Counted from the stretch's first letter, positions 18,804 through 29,034 are shown. The stretch: DNA of 58,004 nt from Bacteroidaceae bacterium (GCA_017416805.1 JAFQBB010000010.1:1-58004); one strand, 5' to 3'. Numbers and translations are program-made. The notes: generated by a model not told the origin, from the sequence alone.

Positions 18804-18957
18804 AGTTTTTAAATCTTTTTGAACGTTAGCGCCATTGTTTTGAGTCTTCTGTTTTCAAATCCAACTTACAAACTCACAATGAACTTTAGTCAGCTAAACA
18901 TCCGGTTAATAACTTTAATTAATTTCTTTACGCTTATTTCCTTTTCTTGTTGGAGAA

Positions 18958-19155
18958 TTACTTCAGGCAAAGCAACTTCTTTACTGAATCTACGTTAGCA
19001 GCATCAACCAAACCAGAGTGGCAAAGGTTTCTCTTCTGCTTCTTAGTCTTCTTCGTCAAGATGTGGCTGTGAAAAGCGTGTTTTCTCTTGATCTTTCCTG
19101 TTCCGGTAAGAGTGAATCTTTTTTTGGCACCGGAATTAGTCTTAATCTTCGGCAT
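18958..19155 (-). CDS. rpmI: 50S ribosomal protein L35
   Basis: 65 residues starting [31 protein letters not shown], the standard L35 N-terminus. A longer frame opens at 19221 but its 22 extra residues do not belong to L35, so the start at 19155 is chosen. Basic protein of the large subunit, co-transcribed with infC and rplT. Confidence 0.97.
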   Translation of the reverse strand: MPKIKTNSGAKKRFTLTGTGKIKRKHAFHSHILTKKTKKQKRNLCHSGLVDAANVDSVKKLLCLK

Positions 19156-19239
19156 GTTTTTTAAATTGTTTAAATTGTTATTAATAGTGTGGCAGCGCAC
19201 TATACCGATGGCGCTACGCACGTTTTCATCTGTTTTCTT

Positions 19240-19839
19240 TTATTCCGCGTCAGCCTTTTTCTCAGCCTTCTTGTCATTCTTGGCTGGTTGGGCCGCATTT
19301 CCTTTCTTGGTAGCCATACCCTTTTTGGGGCTGAGGAAGATAGTCATACGCTTACCTTCGAGCACCGGCATCTGGTCAACCTTGCCATATTCTTCCAAGT
19401 CATTGGCAAAACGGAGGAGGAGCACCTCACCTTGTTCCTTGAAAAGGATGCTACGTCCTTTGAAGAATACGTATGCTTTCACCTTGTCACCATCCTGAAG
19501 GAAACCGATGGCATGCTTGAGTTTGAAGTTGTAGTCATGATCATCAGTCTGAGGACCAAAACGGATTTCCTTGACATCGACCTTCACTTGCTTGGCCTTC
19601 TGCTCTTTCTGACGCTTCTTTAACTGATAAAGAAATTTAGAATAGTCAATGAGTTTACAAACGGGCGGCTGAGCATTTGGTGAAATCTCCACCAGGTCCA
19701 CTTCTCTATCTTCTGCCATTCTTAATGCTTGTGCGATAGGATAAACGGCCGGCTCCATATCGTCGCCCACAATGCGGACTTCTTTGGCACGAATCTGTTC
19801 ATTAATTCGGTGTTGCCCCTTCAAATTGTCGTTTTTCAT
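19240..19839 (-). CDS. infC: Translation initiation factor IF-3
   Basis: 199 residues with both IF-3 domains: N-terminal [16 protein letters not shown]...[33 protein letters not shown] and the C-terminal [25 protein letters not shown] region. It prevents subunit joining and checks start-codon selection. An Ala/Lys-rich tail extends past the folded domain. ATG is used here rather than the rare AUU of E. coli. It follows thrS on the same strand with a 130-base gap. Confidence 0.97.
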   Translation of the reverse strand: MKNDNLKGQHRINEQIRAKEVRIVGDDMEPAVYPIAQALRMAEDREVDLVEISPNAQPPVCKLIDYSKFLYQLKKRQKEQKAKQVKVDVKEIRFGPQTDDHDYNFKLKHAIGFLQDGDKVKAYVFFKGRSILFKEQGEVLLLRFANDLEEYGKVDQMPVLEGKRMTIFLSPKKGMATKKGNAAQPAKNDKKAEKKADAE

Positions 19840-19915
19840 TCAAAAACCAAATGTTTTTTTTGAGTCTTTTTTTTGTTCTCTTATTCTAATTATTATTCCT
19901 TTATCATTCAACACA

Positions 19916-19958
19916 AAGCAACCCGAATTGTTGCCAATCCGAGTTGCTTACGCGTAAG
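19916..19958 (-). promoter_or_regulatory. Hairpins in the thrS-infC gap
   Basis: AAGCAACCCGAATT (19916-19929) pairs with AATCCGAGTTGCTT (19936-19949) with one mismatch, overlapping the 12-bp palindrome CTTACGCGTAAG (19947-19958). It has no T-run on either strand. Placed in the leader of infC-rpmI-rplT, it could serve L20 or IF-3 feedback control or RNA processing; this is inference only. Confidence 0.4.
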
Positions 19959-19969
19959 CGGGTGCAAAA

Positions 19970-21910
19970 TTAATATTTATTTATCATATTTTGAACTTCT
20001 TCGTTCAAAATCTTTGCAAAATCTTCAATTTTCTTGCTTCCTTGGTCACCTTCGCCCTGTTTACGGACTGAAACCTCGCCATTTGCAGCCTCTTTCTCGC
20101 CCACAATCAGCAAGTAAGGGATACGTTTCATTTCGTTGTCGCGAATCTTGCGGCCAATCTTTTCGTTGCGGTCATCAACAATGGCACGGATGTCCTGACT
20201 GTCGAGGTATGCCTGCACCTCCTTGGCATAGTCGTTGAACTTCTCTGAGATAGGAAGAACTACAACCTGATCTGGAGTGAGCCACAAGGGGAACTTACCA
20301 CCGGTGTGCTCGATGAGCACGGCAACAAAGCGTTCCATAGAGCCAAAGGGAGCACGGTGAATCATTACAGGACGGTGCTTCTGGTTGTCAGAGCCCATAT
20401 ATTCGAGTTGGAAGCGTTCGGGCAGGTTGTAGTCAACCTGAATGGTACCCAACTGCCAACGACGCCCAATAGCATCCTTCACCATGAAGTCAAGCTTGGG
20501 ACCATAGAAAGCAGCTTCGCCGTATTCAATCTTAGCGGGAAGTCCCTTTTCCTGACAAGCTTCGATGATGGCTTGTTCGGCACGCTCCCAGTTCTCTTCG
20601 CTACCGATGTATTTCTCGCGGTTCACCTTATCACGAAGTGAAATCTGAGCCTCGAAGTTCTCGAAGTTGAGAGCACGGAAGATGATGAAGATGATGTCCA
20701 TCACGCGGAGGAACTCATCCTTCACCTGATCGGGACGACAGAAGATATGTGCATCATCCTGTGTGAAACTACGTACACGGGTCAGTCCGTGAAGCTCGCC
20801 ACTCTGCTCATAACGGTAAACGGTACCGAATTCTGCCAGACGCAAAGGCAGGTCTTTGTACGAACGGGGCTGCCACTTGTAGATTTCGCAATGGTGGGGG
20901 CAGTTCATGGGTTTGAGCAGGTACTCTTCGTTCTCCTCCGGTGTATGGATAGGTTGGAAAGAGTCCTTACCATACTTGGCATAGTGGCCGGAAGTGACAT
21001 AGAGTTGCTTGTTACCGATGTGCGGAGTCATCACCTGCTGGTAGCCGAAGCGTTTTTGGATGCGTTTGAGGAAGTCTTCGAGACGGAGACGCAAAGCGGT
21101 ACCTTTGGGCAACCACATGGGGAGTCCCTTACCTACGGTCTCTGAGAACATGAAGAGTTCCATCTCCTTACCAATCTTACGGTGGTCACGTTTCTTGGCC
21201 TCTTCCATCAATGCCAGATACTCGTCAAGCATCTTCTTCTTGGGGAAACTGATACCGTAGATACGTGTCATCTGCTTGCGGTCTTCCTGACCACGCCAAT
21301 AGGCACCGGCTACAGCAGTCAACTTAATGGCCTTGATTGGAGCAGTGCTGGTGAGGTGAGGACCACGGCAAAGGTCTGTAAAAGCGCCTTGTGTATAAGT
21401 GGTGATGTGTCCGTCTTCCAATTCTGAGATGAGCTCGCATTTGTAGGTCTCGCCACGGTCACCGAACATCTTCAACGCATCAGCCTTGGCAATGTCCTGA
21501 CGTACGAGCACCTCTTTCTTGGCGGCCAACTCTGCCATCTTCTTTTCAATATCGGCAAGGTCGCCCTCCTTGATTGTGGCTTCACCCGGGTCAACATCGT
21601 AATAGAAACCATTCTCGATAGCAGGTCCTATACCGAACTGGATGCCGGGATAGAGTTCTTGCAAAGCCTCGGCCAACAGGTGTGCACTGGTATGCCAAAA
21701 GGCATGTTTGCCCTGCTCGTCATCCCATTTGTACAGGACGATAGAGGCATCGTTATTGATTGGACGCGAAAGGTCCCAAGTCTCTCCATTCACTCCGCAT
21801 GCAAGCACATCCTGTGCCAAGCGTGAGCTGATGCTTTCTGCAATCTGCAGACCGGTTACTCCTTCGTTGTATTCACGAATCGAACCGTCAGGAAATGTTA
21901 TTTTTATCAT
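19970..21910 (-). CDS. thrS: Threonyl-tRNA synthetase
   Basis: 646 residues. An N-terminal TGS domain (1-62) is followed by the editing domain with [11 protein letters not shown] (zinc histidines) and its C-x3-H partner near LCRGPHL, then the class II catalytic core with motif 2 [16 protein letters not shown], zinc/threonine-binding NCPHHCEIY, motif 3 near [10 protein letters not shown], and a C-terminal anticodon-binding domain. Charges tRNA-Thr with threonine. Heads the cluster thrS-infC-rpmI-rplT, a common bacterial order. Confidence 0.98.
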   Translation of the reverse strand: MIKITFPDGSIREYNEGVTGLQIAESISSRLAQDVLACGVNGETWDLSRPINNDASIVLYKWDDEQGKHAFWHTSAHLLAEALQELYPGIQFGIGPAIENGFYYDVDPGEATIKEGDLADIEKKMAELAAKKEVLVRQDIAKADALKMFGDRGETYKCELISELEDGHITTYTQGAFTDLCRGPHLTSTAPIKAIKLTAVAGAYWRGQEDRKQMTRIYGISFPKKKMLDEYLALMEEAKKRDHRKIGKEMELFMFSETVGKGLPMWLPKGTALRLRLEDFLKRIQKRFGYQQVMTPHIGNKQLYVTSGHYAKYGKDSFQPIHTPEENEEYLLKPMNCPHHCEIYKWQPRSYKDLPLRLAEFGTVYRYEQSGELHGLTRVRSFTQDDAHIFCRPDQVKDEFLRVMDIIFIIFRALNFENFEAQISLRDKVNREKYIGSEENWERAEQAIIEACQEKGLPAKIEYGEAAFYGPKLDFMVKDAIGRRWQLGTIQVDYNLPERFQLEYMGSDNQKHRPVMIHRAPFGSMERFVAVLIEHTGGKFPLWLTPDQVVVLPISEKFNDYAKEVQAYLDSQDIRAIVDDRNEKIGRKIRDNEMKRIPYLLIVGEKEAANGEVSVRKQGEGDQGSKKIEDFAKILNEEVQNMINKY

Positions 21911-22025
21911 AATCTGTTGTATATTTTCGTCTTTTGAGCCGCAAAATTAGCTATTTCTTTTGATTTTCACTGTGTTTATGGGGAAAATTATTCAAAACAG
22001 AAGGTGTTTTTTCCCATCTTCGTCC

Positions 22026-24062
22026 CTATTCCTCTTTCTCTGTGTAGCGTTTGATGATATTGTAAGCCTTGAACAAGCCTAATTCACCCGCTTTACTCAA
22101 ATCGGCAATCCCCTCCTTGTTATGCCCGAGAAAAATGTAGGTAAGCCCCCGGTTATAATATGCTTCAGCAAAGTTGGGATTATATTCGATGGCTTTGCTG
22201 TAATCGACTATAGCCGCGTGGTAATCGCTCTGTTGGCTAAGTATATTTCCCCGATTGTAATATGCGTATCCGAAATCGGGAGCCAATTCGATGACCTTAT
22301 CAAGATCGGCGCATATCAATTCGTAATCCAAGACTTGAGGGGAGTCTGATATAAGTTTTGATTCACTCTTACCCGTTTCTTCCGCCTTTTCGGTTGCTTT
22401 TCTGTATTCTATTTGCTTGCACCGTATGAGCGAACGGCAGAAATAAGCGGGCACAAAGTTTTCATCGCACAAGATGGCTTGTGTCAAATCGTCCAATGCA
22501 CTGGAGAAATCTTGTACCTGATAGAAATCCAATGCCCGTGCAAACCTCCACATGGCATTTTCAGGCTCTGCAACAATGAGTGATGAATAATTGTCGATTG
22601 AAGTAAAATGTTGCTTCACCTGCTCCTGAGTCAGGGATGCCTCCATATTGGTAATATAAAGGTGTTTCTGCAATATTTTTTCTTCATTGATGTCTTCTAT
22701 AATTTTATGGAAGTCTATGCTACGGTTCACATCACTCTCCTTGCGGTAATAAGCCAATGCGTACATTGGCTCCAATTTTATCTCCACATTGCGGTCTTGC
22801 ACCCGACCACGGTATTCATTCTTGTACTTCTGCTCTGCATCGTCATTGTCAGCAACTACAATCTTCCGATAGTTCTTGACATTCTTATTTGACCGTTTAC
22901 GTGTTTTCTCTCTCTCTTCCTCTCCTTCAGCTTCTGTATAGTCTGTATCATCACCATCAACAAGAGCGTTTCGCCTGTCAATCTCAGCTTTTGTCAATAT
23001 GTACTCATCCTGTTCAGCACCTTTACGGTCGCCAATCTTCCTGCGCGCCTCTGCCCTACACTGATAGCCGTACATAAACTTTGGATATTCATCAAGAACC
23101 ACTGTAAAATCTTCGACAGCCCCCCGATGATCACCCGTCTGCGCACGTAACAATGCACGGTTGAAGACAGCCATCATATTGTCTGGCTCTGCACTGATGA
23201 CTTTGTCAAAATCCTCAATGGCCCGATTATCATCACCCACTTGTGCACGAAGCAATCCTCTGTTGTATAATCCGATGATATTTCCCGGATCCCGTTTTAT
23301 TGCCTCATCATAATCGGCCATTGCTCCCCGCAGATTGTTCTGATAGAAACGGGCGAGCGCCCTGTTTATATAATGTCCGGGAACATTTCCTGTAAGATAA
23401 ATGGCCTGATTCAAATCTGTTTCAGCTTCGGCATACATGTCTTGTTTGAGGCGAAACATGGCCCGCGTACTCCATACGTCGGCATTGTATTTGTCTATCT
23501 GCAGAGCTTGCTCTATATCTTTTCCGGCACTAACAGTATCTCCTTGTTTCAACCTCACTTCGCTCCGCATCAAGAAAGCAGGCACATATCGTGGTGAGAC
23601 GGCCAACATTTGTCCGATGTCGTGTCCGGCTCCATCATAGTCTTCTTGCCTCATGCGGCAAAGACTCAGATTATGCCACAATCCGATGTTTTCTGGGGCA
23701 TGTACGAGCGCCTTGGTATAGTCATCAATGGCTTCTTGAAATTTCCCTTGATGAATGCGGGCCAACCCGCGTGCCTGATAATAGTCAACTACAAACGGAT
23801 TTCGGTCAATAGCCTCTGTACAATCCTGTTCAGCACCTTGAAAATCTTCCAGATTGAGTTTGGCTACTCCACGAAAGAAATAAGGAGCATGCAGGTATGG
23901 TTTGGCATTGATTACTTGATTAAAATATTGGATAGAGAGCACATAATCCTCGAAATAGAGTGCATTGCGCCCTATCATCATTACCCTGTCGGTATTGATT
24001 TGAGCCATTGCCCCAACGAAGGAGGAAAGCATCAGCATGAGGATAAGGAGGAGTCGGTGCAT
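22026..24062 (-). CDS. Secreted tetratricopeptide-repeat protein
   Basis: About 678 residues. The start at 24062 (MHRLLLILMLMLSSFVGAMAQ) gives a clean signal peptide and has AGGAAAG just upstream; a longer frame from 24098 adds 12 unlikely residues. At least twelve TPR motifs follow, many with YYNRGLxxxxxGDxxxAIxDYxKAI form, in two blocks separated by a charged stretch of about 60 residues (EGEEEREKTRKRSNKN). It probably scaffolds protein complexes in the periplasm or outer membrane. No specific partner can be inferred. Confidence 0.85.
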   Translation of the reverse strand: MHRLLLILMLMLSSFVGAMAQINTDRVMMIGRNALYFEDYVLSIQYFNQVINAKPYLHAPYFFRGVAKLNLEDFQGAEQDCTEAIDRNPFVVDYYQARGLARIHQGKFQEAIDDYTKALVHAPENIGLWHNLSLCRMRQEDYDGAGHDIGQMLAVSPRYVPAFLMRSEVRLKQGDTVSAGKDIEQALQIDKYNADVWSTRAMFRLKQDMYAEAETDLNQAIYLTGNVPGHYINRALARFYQNNLRGAMADYDEAIKRDPGNIIGLYNRGLLRAQVGDDNRAIEDFDKVISAEPDNMMAVFNRALLRAQTGDHRGAVEDFTVVLDEYPKFMYGYQCRAEARRKIGDRKGAEQDEYILTKAEIDRRNALVDGDDTDYTEAEGEEEREKTRKRSNKNVKNYRKIVVADNDDAEQKYKNEYRGRVQDRNVEIKLEPMYALAYYRKESDVNRSIDFHKIIEDINEEKILQKHLYITNMEASLTQEQVKQHFTSIDNYSSLIVAEPENAMWRFARALDFYQVQDFSSALDDLTQAILCDENFVPAYFCRSLIRCKQIEYRKATEKAEETGKSESKLISDSPQVLDYELICADLDKVIELAPDFGYAYYNRGNILSQQSDYHAAIVDYSKAIEYNPNFAEAYYNRGLTYIFLGHNKEGIADLSKAGELGLFKAYNIIKRYTEKEE

Positions 24063-24180
24063 TCTTTCCTGTTTTATTTCATATAAAGTATTGTTCAAAT
24101 GGTGTAGTCAATCATTTTATATTATCATCCCTCCCTTCATAAAGAAGGACAAGGGGAGAATCCCTGTCTATACAAAATCA

Positions 24181-24735
24181 TCACTTCACCGTCTTCACTC
24201 GGTACGAGCAACGCACATTGCCCTTCAGCATATTGTTAAGTTTCCCTTTTATCATCTGCTTGCGTAACCCACTCAAGTGGTCAATAAACATTTTACCTTC
24301 CAGATGATCAAATTCATGTTGCATACAACGTGCTTCAAATCCTTCCACCCACTCGTCATGCTCCTGCCAATCGGCATCGAAATATTTCACATGAATGCGT
24401 GTGGGACGCTTCACACTCTCATTGATACCCGGCAAACTCAAACAACCTTCATCTTTCGAGTCTGTCTCCTCTCCTACCTCTATGATATGAGGATTGATGA
24501 ATGCACGGCGATAACCTTTATATTGGGGATAATCGTCACTCAACACATCGAGGTCAATAACCACTACCCGAACAGGCAATCCGACTTGCGGTGCGGCAAG
24601 TCCGCATCCGTCAGCACGATCCATTGTTTCGAACATATTTTCTATCAATTCTCTCAGATTCGGATAATCAGGAGTAATGTCTTCAGCCTGTTTCCGTAAC
24701 ACAGGTTGGCCATAGATATAAACGGGAAGTATCAT
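24181..24735 (-). CDS. def: Peptide deformylase
   Basis: 184 residues with all three deformylase motifs: [18 protein letters not shown] (metal cysteine) and [11 protein letters not shown] (metal histidines and catalytic glutamate). Removes the formyl group from nascent N-termini. It lies in a same-strand run ruvX-def-TPR gene. The AATTATGAATTATG direct repeat just upstream (24741-24758) sits where the leader would be. Confidence 0.97.
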   Translation of the reverse strand: MILPVYIYGQPVLRKQAEDITPDYPNLRELIENMFETMDRADGCGLAAPQVGLPVRVVVIDLDVLSDDYPQYKGYRRAFINPHIIEVGEETDSKDEGCLSLPGINESVKRPTRIHVKYFDADWQEHDEWVEGFEARCMQHEFDHLEGKMFIDHLSGLRKQMIKGKLNNMLKGNVRCSYRVKTVK

Positions 24736-24740
24736 TATTT

Positions 24741-24758
24741 AATTATGAATTATGAATT
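24741..24758. repeat. AATTATG direct repeat upstream of def
   Basis: Two and a half copies of an 8-base AATTATGA unit immediately before the def start. It is another simple-word intergenic repeat; no function is evident. Confidence 0.4.
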
Positions 24759-24794
24759 ATATATTATAAGTTTTAATATTGACGGAGAAGGTGT

Positions 24795-25217
24795 TTACCA
24801 CTTGCTTCTCATCGACTCCATATAGGTCTGTAAGATAATGCAAGCGCTTATTTCATCTACCAAAGCTTTGTTCTGGCGATCTTTCTTCTTCAACCCAGCT
24901 TCCAGTATGGTATGGTGGGCCAAAACGGAAGTGAAGCGCTCATCGACATACTCTATAGGCACATCAGAAAGTAAATTCTTCAACCTGTTCACAAAAGGAG
25001 TGATACGACGCATATTCTCTGAATATTCTCCCGAGTTTTGCCGGGGGAGTCCCACAATGATACGCTCTACCTGTTCACGTTTCACATAGTCAAGAATAAA
25101 ACTTTCCAATTGTGGTGTAGGAACGGTTGTCAATCCATTTGCTATGATTTGTAAAGGGTCAGTCACCGCCAACCCTGTACGCTTCTGACCGTAGTCGATA
25201 GATAATATTCTGCCCAT
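24795..25217 (-). CDS. ruvX: Putative pre-16S rRNA nuclease / Holliday junction resolvase-like YqgF
   Basis: About 140 residues. The start at 25217 (MGRILSIDYGQKRTGLAVTDPL) matches family N-termini; seven extra codons from 25238 are unlikely. RNase H-like fold motifs: IDYGQKRTGLA with the first catalytic Asp, IIVGLP followed by NSGEYS, and the VDERFTS motif, with a final conserved acidic residue in VDEISACIILQTYM. It is implicated in 16S rRNA 5' end maturation. Palindrome array A lies 103 bases upstream of the start. Confidence 0.92.
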   Translation of the reverse strand: MGRILSIDYGQKRTGLAVTDPLQIIANGLTTVPTPQLESFILDYVKREQVERIIVGLPRQNSGEYSENMRRITPFVNRLKNLLSDVPIEYVDERFTSVLAHHTILEAGLKKKDRQNKALVDEISACIILQTYMESMRSKW

Positions 25218-25319
25218 ATCGGCCGCAAATTTACGCATTTTGCTTCAATAACACGACATAACGAAGAATAAAAGATGGAAAAGATTTATAACCTTTCAAC
25301 AAAATAATGAAATCTCTTG

Positions 25320-25474
25320 TAATTTGGTTGAAATTAAGGGGAAAAATGGGAACATAAGTTCAAACGGTCACGAACATATGTTCGTTGGCACATGAACATA
25401 TGTTCAGAGGCCATTGAACATATGTTCATTTTTTAGGTCTGTTTTATCTCATGGAAATAATTCCAACTAAATTG
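25320..25474. repeat. 22-bp-period palindrome array A (GAACATATGTTC core)
   Basis: Four palindromes start at 25350 (GAACATAAGTTC, one mismatch), 25372, 25394 and 25416 (all GAACATATGTTC), exactly 22 bp apart. The 10-bp linkers differ. Outer flanks are TAATTTGGTTG at 25320-25330 and CAACTAAATTG at 25464-25474, an imperfect terminal inverted repeat giving 155 bp. The whole element is the reverse-complement counterpart of array B at 57306-57460. It occupies the ruvX upstream region. Confidence 0.85.
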
Positions 25475-25618
25475 CAGAAAAGGCGATTAAGGAAACAAAC
25501 ATTGAAAGTTTATTTCTTACAAACACAAATAACGCGGACGCCACGAATTCAAGATTCGCGTTGTCCGCGCATTAAATATTTTCCAGATGAAATTCTCTTC
25601 ACCCTTCTTCTATGATTT

Positions 25619-26149
25619 TTACTTGATATTGTAAAGCAACCAGGCTTTTTGGAAATCAGGATGTTCAGTATCACCAGCATAACGACCCTTGAAATCTTCA
25701 CGAGCTTGGGCTGCAGATGCCTTATCTGCATACGTAGCAACAATTACCCGATACATGTTCTTCTCTGCATTGTATGCAACCACGGCATTGTAACCATCTG
25801 CGTCAAGTTTCCGTTTCAAACCTTCAGCATTGGCTTTCATGCCAAAACTACCACAAACAACACTAAAATCTTTCAACGCATTTCCACTCACTACAGTTAC
25901 TTTCTCTTCGCGTACTACGGCAGAGGTTGAAGATACAGAAGGAGTAGTCTGAACCGGTGCGGCTTCAACGGGAGTGGTTACCACGGGGGTAACTTCCACG
26001 GGTTCGCTTACTTGAGCTTGGGCCAATTCCTGTTCTTTTGCCTTTTCGTAGGCTTTCTTGTAGGCACTCTCGCTACTTTTACAAGAAGTGGTAAATGTCA
26101 TAATTGCACACAATCCGAAGGCCAAGGCCACATAGTTTTTAATTCTCAT
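25619..26149 (-). CDS. SPOR-domain lipoprotein
   Basis: 176 residues. Lipoprotein signal MRIKNYVALAFGLCAIMTF ending at TTSC (cysteine near 23), then a low-complexity Pro/Val/Thr linker (VEVTPVVTTPVEAAPVQTT) and a C-terminal SPOR domain from about residue 95 (KDFSVVCGSFGMKANAEGLKRKL...YRVIVATYADKASAAQA). SPOR domains bind denuded peptidoglycan at division sites, so a septal envelope role is likely. The gene is flanked by palindrome arrays A and C. Confidence 0.88.
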   Translation of the reverse strand: MRIKNYVALAFGLCAIMTFTTSCKSSESAYKKAYEKAKEQELAQAQVSEPVEVTPVVTTPVEAAPVQTTPSVSSTSAVVREEKVTVVSGNALKDFSVVCGSFGMKANAEGLKRKLDADGYNAVVAYNAEKNMYRVIVATYADKASAAQAREDFKGRYAGDTEHPDFQKAWLLYNIK

Positions 26150-26207
26150 ACTTATAACCTTTTATTATTACTTAATTTATTCTTTTACTTTTTCCTGTAG
26201 TTCTCTG

Positions 26208-26345
26208 CAATTTAGTTGAGAAACACTATTCGTCTTCAGCATTATAGGTTCACTGGCAAAGTATCTTAAGATACTTGCTCATTTATCTTAAAATAAACGG
26301 TCATTTATCTTAAGATACTTATTTCTCCTAATTTCAACTAAATTG
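26208..26345. repeat. 22-bp-period palindrome array C (TATCTTAAGATA core)
   Basis: Three palindromes are centred at 26267.5, 26289.5 and 26311.5, exactly 22 bp apart: AAGTATCTTAAGATACTT, an imperfect TTTATCTTAAAATAAA, and ATTTATCTTAAGATACTT. The core is unrelated to arrays A and B, but the flanks are the same family: CAATTTAGTTG at 26208-26218 and CAACTAAATTG at 26335-26345, perfect 11-bp terminal inverted repeats. Located between the divergent SPOR and holin-like genes. Confidence 0.85.
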
Positions 26346-26515
26346 TATAAGAACATATTTTGTTTGCAAAGTAACAAAAAAAATACTAATTACACGAATA
26401 GGCATATATTTTTTTTAGGTTTATTGCTACATTTCTATAAAAAAGTATTGCCAAAGCAAACAATTTGAAAACTAATGATGTTGTCAGGTGTAAAAAGTTA
26501 AAAATAAGGTGAACA

Positions 26516-26884
26516 ATGTCCACGTTTGGAATTGGTAAAGAAATGGAAGAATTGTGTAGTATATGGAGACATGCCAAGAAGCACTTGATGCTCTATGGGG
26601 ATTATGCCCGATTGGTACTGGCCGAAAAGATGATTGTGTTATTTTCGGGATTGATGCTGACTTTTGTTCTGATAGGATTAGGATTAATGACACTTTTCTA
26701 CATCGGAGAATGTTGCGTACAACTACTGGCATTAATCACTGGAAGCCTTGCGATTGCCCATGCCATTGTGGCCGCAGGGTTCGTATGCATAGGTCTCATT
26801 ATCTATCTGATGAGAAAACGATTGATAGTGGTTCCATTGACTAAGTTTATCAGCAAACTTATTTTAGAGAAAACTACTACATGA
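26516..26884 (+). CDS. Holin-superfamily III-like (DUF1469/YqjE-type) membrane protein
   Basis: 122 residues, cytoplasmic N-terminus of about 35 residues, then two transmembrane helices with a short turn (about 40-65 and 72-97) and a basic tail. This is the layout of the phage-holin-family/YqjE proteins common in chromosomes. It has AAGG a few bases before the ATG. No phage genes are near; it pairs with the following small ORF, as yqjE does with yqjK in enterobacteria. Confidence 0.7.
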   Translation: MSTFGIGKEMEELCSIWRHAKKHLMLYGDYARLVLAEKMIVLFSGLMLTFVLIGLGLMTLFYIGECCVQLLALITGSLAIAHAIVAAGFVCIGLIIYLMRKRLIVVPLTKFISKLILEKTTT

Positions 26885-26936
26885 CTTATATCTGACAGAC
26901 ATTAGCAAACTGTTACGCTTATTAGAAATCAAGATT

Positions 26937-27203
26937 ATGAAACCAACAAACAGAATTGCACTAAATATGCCAAAGACATTAGCTGAAATCCGTCAACGGC
27001 GGATGGATGTTGGGCAGATGATTGTTAGCGAACGAACAACCGTCATACAAAAGCTCCATCGGCATTTCTATCCGATACTTCAGACAGAACGTGCACGTAT
27101 GGATGTCTATCTGAGGTATGCTATCAGAGGAGTCGTGATGGCAGAATACGGCACAAAACTATTTCGCATACTCTCAGAAATAATCCGTTTTATTCGACGG
27201 TGA
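26937..27203 (+). CDS. Small basic protein paired with the holin-like gene
   Basis: 88 residues, Arg-rich, helical, with no signal peptide or membrane segment. It starts 52 bases after the holin-like gene and overlaps the 3' end of the convergent glmS by 14 bases. Its position resembles YqjK-type partners of YqjE, but I see no firm sequence match. Function unknown; likely expressed with its upstream neighbour. Confidence 0.55.
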   Translation: MKPTNRIALNMPKTLAEIRQRRMDVGQMIVSERTTVIQKLHRHFYPILQTERARMDVYLRYAIRGVVMAEYGTKLFRILSEIIRFIRR

Positions 27204-29034
27204 CAGATTTAGCCAAATTACGCGGTTGGTCAACATCTTTCCCTTTACAAACAGCTATATGATAAGCCAAAAGTTGTAGTGGAATCGTGGTAATGAGCGG
27301 TTCGAAGCATTCAACAATACGGGGCAATTCTATCACATCATCAGCCAATCGACTTATTTCTTCATCACCTTCGGTCACCAAGGCTATCACTTTTCCCTTT
27401 CTGGCCTTTATTTCCTGAATGTTGCTGAGCACTTTTTCATACATGGCATTACGTGTGGCAATTACCACAACAGGCATTTCGGCATCAATCAAAGCAATGG
27501 GGCCATGTTTCATCTCAGCGGCCGGATATCCTTCGGCATGAATATAGCTGATTTCTTTCAGTTTAAGTGCTCCTTCCAAAGCAACGGGATAGTTAAATCC
27601 ACGCCCCAAATAAAGGAAATTGTGGGCATAAGTGAAGATGCGTGACAATTGTCCAATGCGTGTATCCATTTCAAGCACCCGTTCCATCTTTTCCGGCACG
27701 GAAGCCAATTCATGTACCAAGTTCAGATATTCCTCCTCACCAATTGTCTTCTTCTCGTAGGCCAGACAAAGTGCCAACATGGCCAATACCGTCACTTGTC
27801 CGGTGAAGGCTTTTGTCGAAGCAACTCCAATTTCGGGCCCAACGTGAATGTATGACCCTGTATGAGTGTTTCGCGGGATGGATGAACCTACGGCATTACA
27901 AATACCGTAGATAAATGCCCCTTTACGTTTGGCCAATTCAACAGCAGCCAACGTGTCAGCCGTTTCACCCGATTGTGAAATGGCTATCACAACATCATTT
28001 TCACCAATAACGGGATTTCTATATCGGAATTCAGAAGCATACTCCACCTCTACAGGTATCCGGCACACGCTTTCTATCAGGTGTTTTCCTATGAGTCCTG
28101 CATGCCAAGATGTGCCACAAGCCACAATAATAAATCTCCGAGCACTGAGCAGGCGCTCCTTATGGTCAATGATTGCCGATAAAATTACATGATTGGCTTC
28201 CGTGTTGACCCGCCCTCGCATACAATCGTTCAGACAAGATGGCTGTTCAAAGATTTCCTTCAACATGAAATGCGGATATCCTCCCTTCTCCAATTGTCCT
28301 AATTCAAGATCCACAGTCTTCACTTCAGGGGTTATCACCACATTATGCAGGTTTACCACTTTCAATTCTTTTCCTTGGCTGATTAGGGCTATTTCCTCAT
28401 CGTCCAAATAAACGACCTTATCTGTATATTCTACGATTGGCGAAGCATCTGATGCAAGAAAAAACTCACCTTCACCAATTCCCACCACCAAAGGACTGCT
28501 TTTACGTGCGGCAATAATCTGATTAGGCGTATTCTTGTCAATCACGGCAATAGCATATGCGCCAATAACCGACCGTAAAGCAATCTCTACAGCCGTCAGA
28601 AGATCAAGTTTCTTTGTTTCACGGACATAATCTATCAGTTGAACCAACACTTCAGTATCTGTCTCACTTTTGAAAGTATATCCCTTACGCTTGAGTTTTT
28701 CTTTCAAGGCGGCATAATTCTCAATAATACCATTATGAATCAAAGCCAAGTTACCCGAAGCCGAATAGTGAGGATGTGCATTCATTTGGCACGGTTCGCC
28801 ATGAGTGGCCCATCGGGTGTGGGCTATACCTATACATCCGCTTATATCTTTCGAAGATACAGATTCCTCCAAATCGCAGACTCTACCCTTGGCTTTATAA
28901 ACATTCATGGCTCCAGCCTTGTTAATCAAAGCCACACCTGCACTATCATATCCGCGATATTCCAATCTTTTCAGCCCTTTTATTAATATAGGGTAAGCCT
29001 CACGATTTCCTATGTATCCAACTATCCCGCACAT
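27190..29034 (-). CDS. glmS: Glutamine-fructose-6-phosphate aminotransferase (isomerizing)
   Basis: 614 residues from the start MCGIVGYIG at 29034, whose Cys2 becomes the N-terminal nucleophile; the longer frame from 29088 would bury it. The glutaminase domain (to about 240) is followed by two SIS sugar-isomerase domains (SQSGETADT, and the C-terminal DQPRNLAKSVTVE). Makes glucosamine-6-phosphate for peptidoglycan and LPS. No glmS ribozyme is evident in the short leader. Confidence 0.98.
   Translation of the reverse strand: MCGIVGYIGNREAYPILIKGLKRLEYRGYDSAGVALINKAGAMNVYKAKGRVCDLEESVSSKDISGCIGIAHTRWATHGEPCQMNAHPHYSASGNLALIHNGIIENYAALKEKLKRKGYTFKSETDTEVLVQLIDYVRETKKLDLLTAVEIALRSVIGAYAIAVIDKNTPNQIIAARKSSPLVVGIGEGEFFLASDASPIVEYTDKVVYLDDEEIALISQGKELKVVNLHNVVITPEVKTVDLELGQLEKGGYPHFMLKEIFEQPSCLNDCMRGRVNTEANHVILSAIIDHKERLLSARRFIIVACGTSWHAGLIGKHLIESVCRIPVEVEYASEFRYRNPVIGENDVVIAISQSGETADTLAAVELAKRKGAFIYGICNAVGSSIPRNTHTGSYIHVGPEIGVASTKAFTGQVTVLAMLALCLAYEKKTIGEEEYLNLVHELASVPEKMERVLEMDTRIGQLSRIFTYAHNFLYLGRGFNYPVALEGALKLKEISYIHAEGYPAAEMKHGPIALIDAEMPVVVIATRNAMYEKVLSNIQEIKARKGKVIALVTEGDEEISRLADDVIELPRIVECFEPLITTIPLQLLAYHIAVCKGKDVDQPRNLAKSVTVE

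Noticed and set aside
25320-25474. Second CRISPR array from the 22-bp repeats
   Set aside because: Units are palindromes with 10-bp linkers, far shorter than spacers, and the flanks are conserved inverted repeats.
26516-26884. Prophage holin
   Set aside because: The holin-like protein has no lysin, portal, capsid or integrase genes nearby and is paired as in chromosomal YqjE-type loci.
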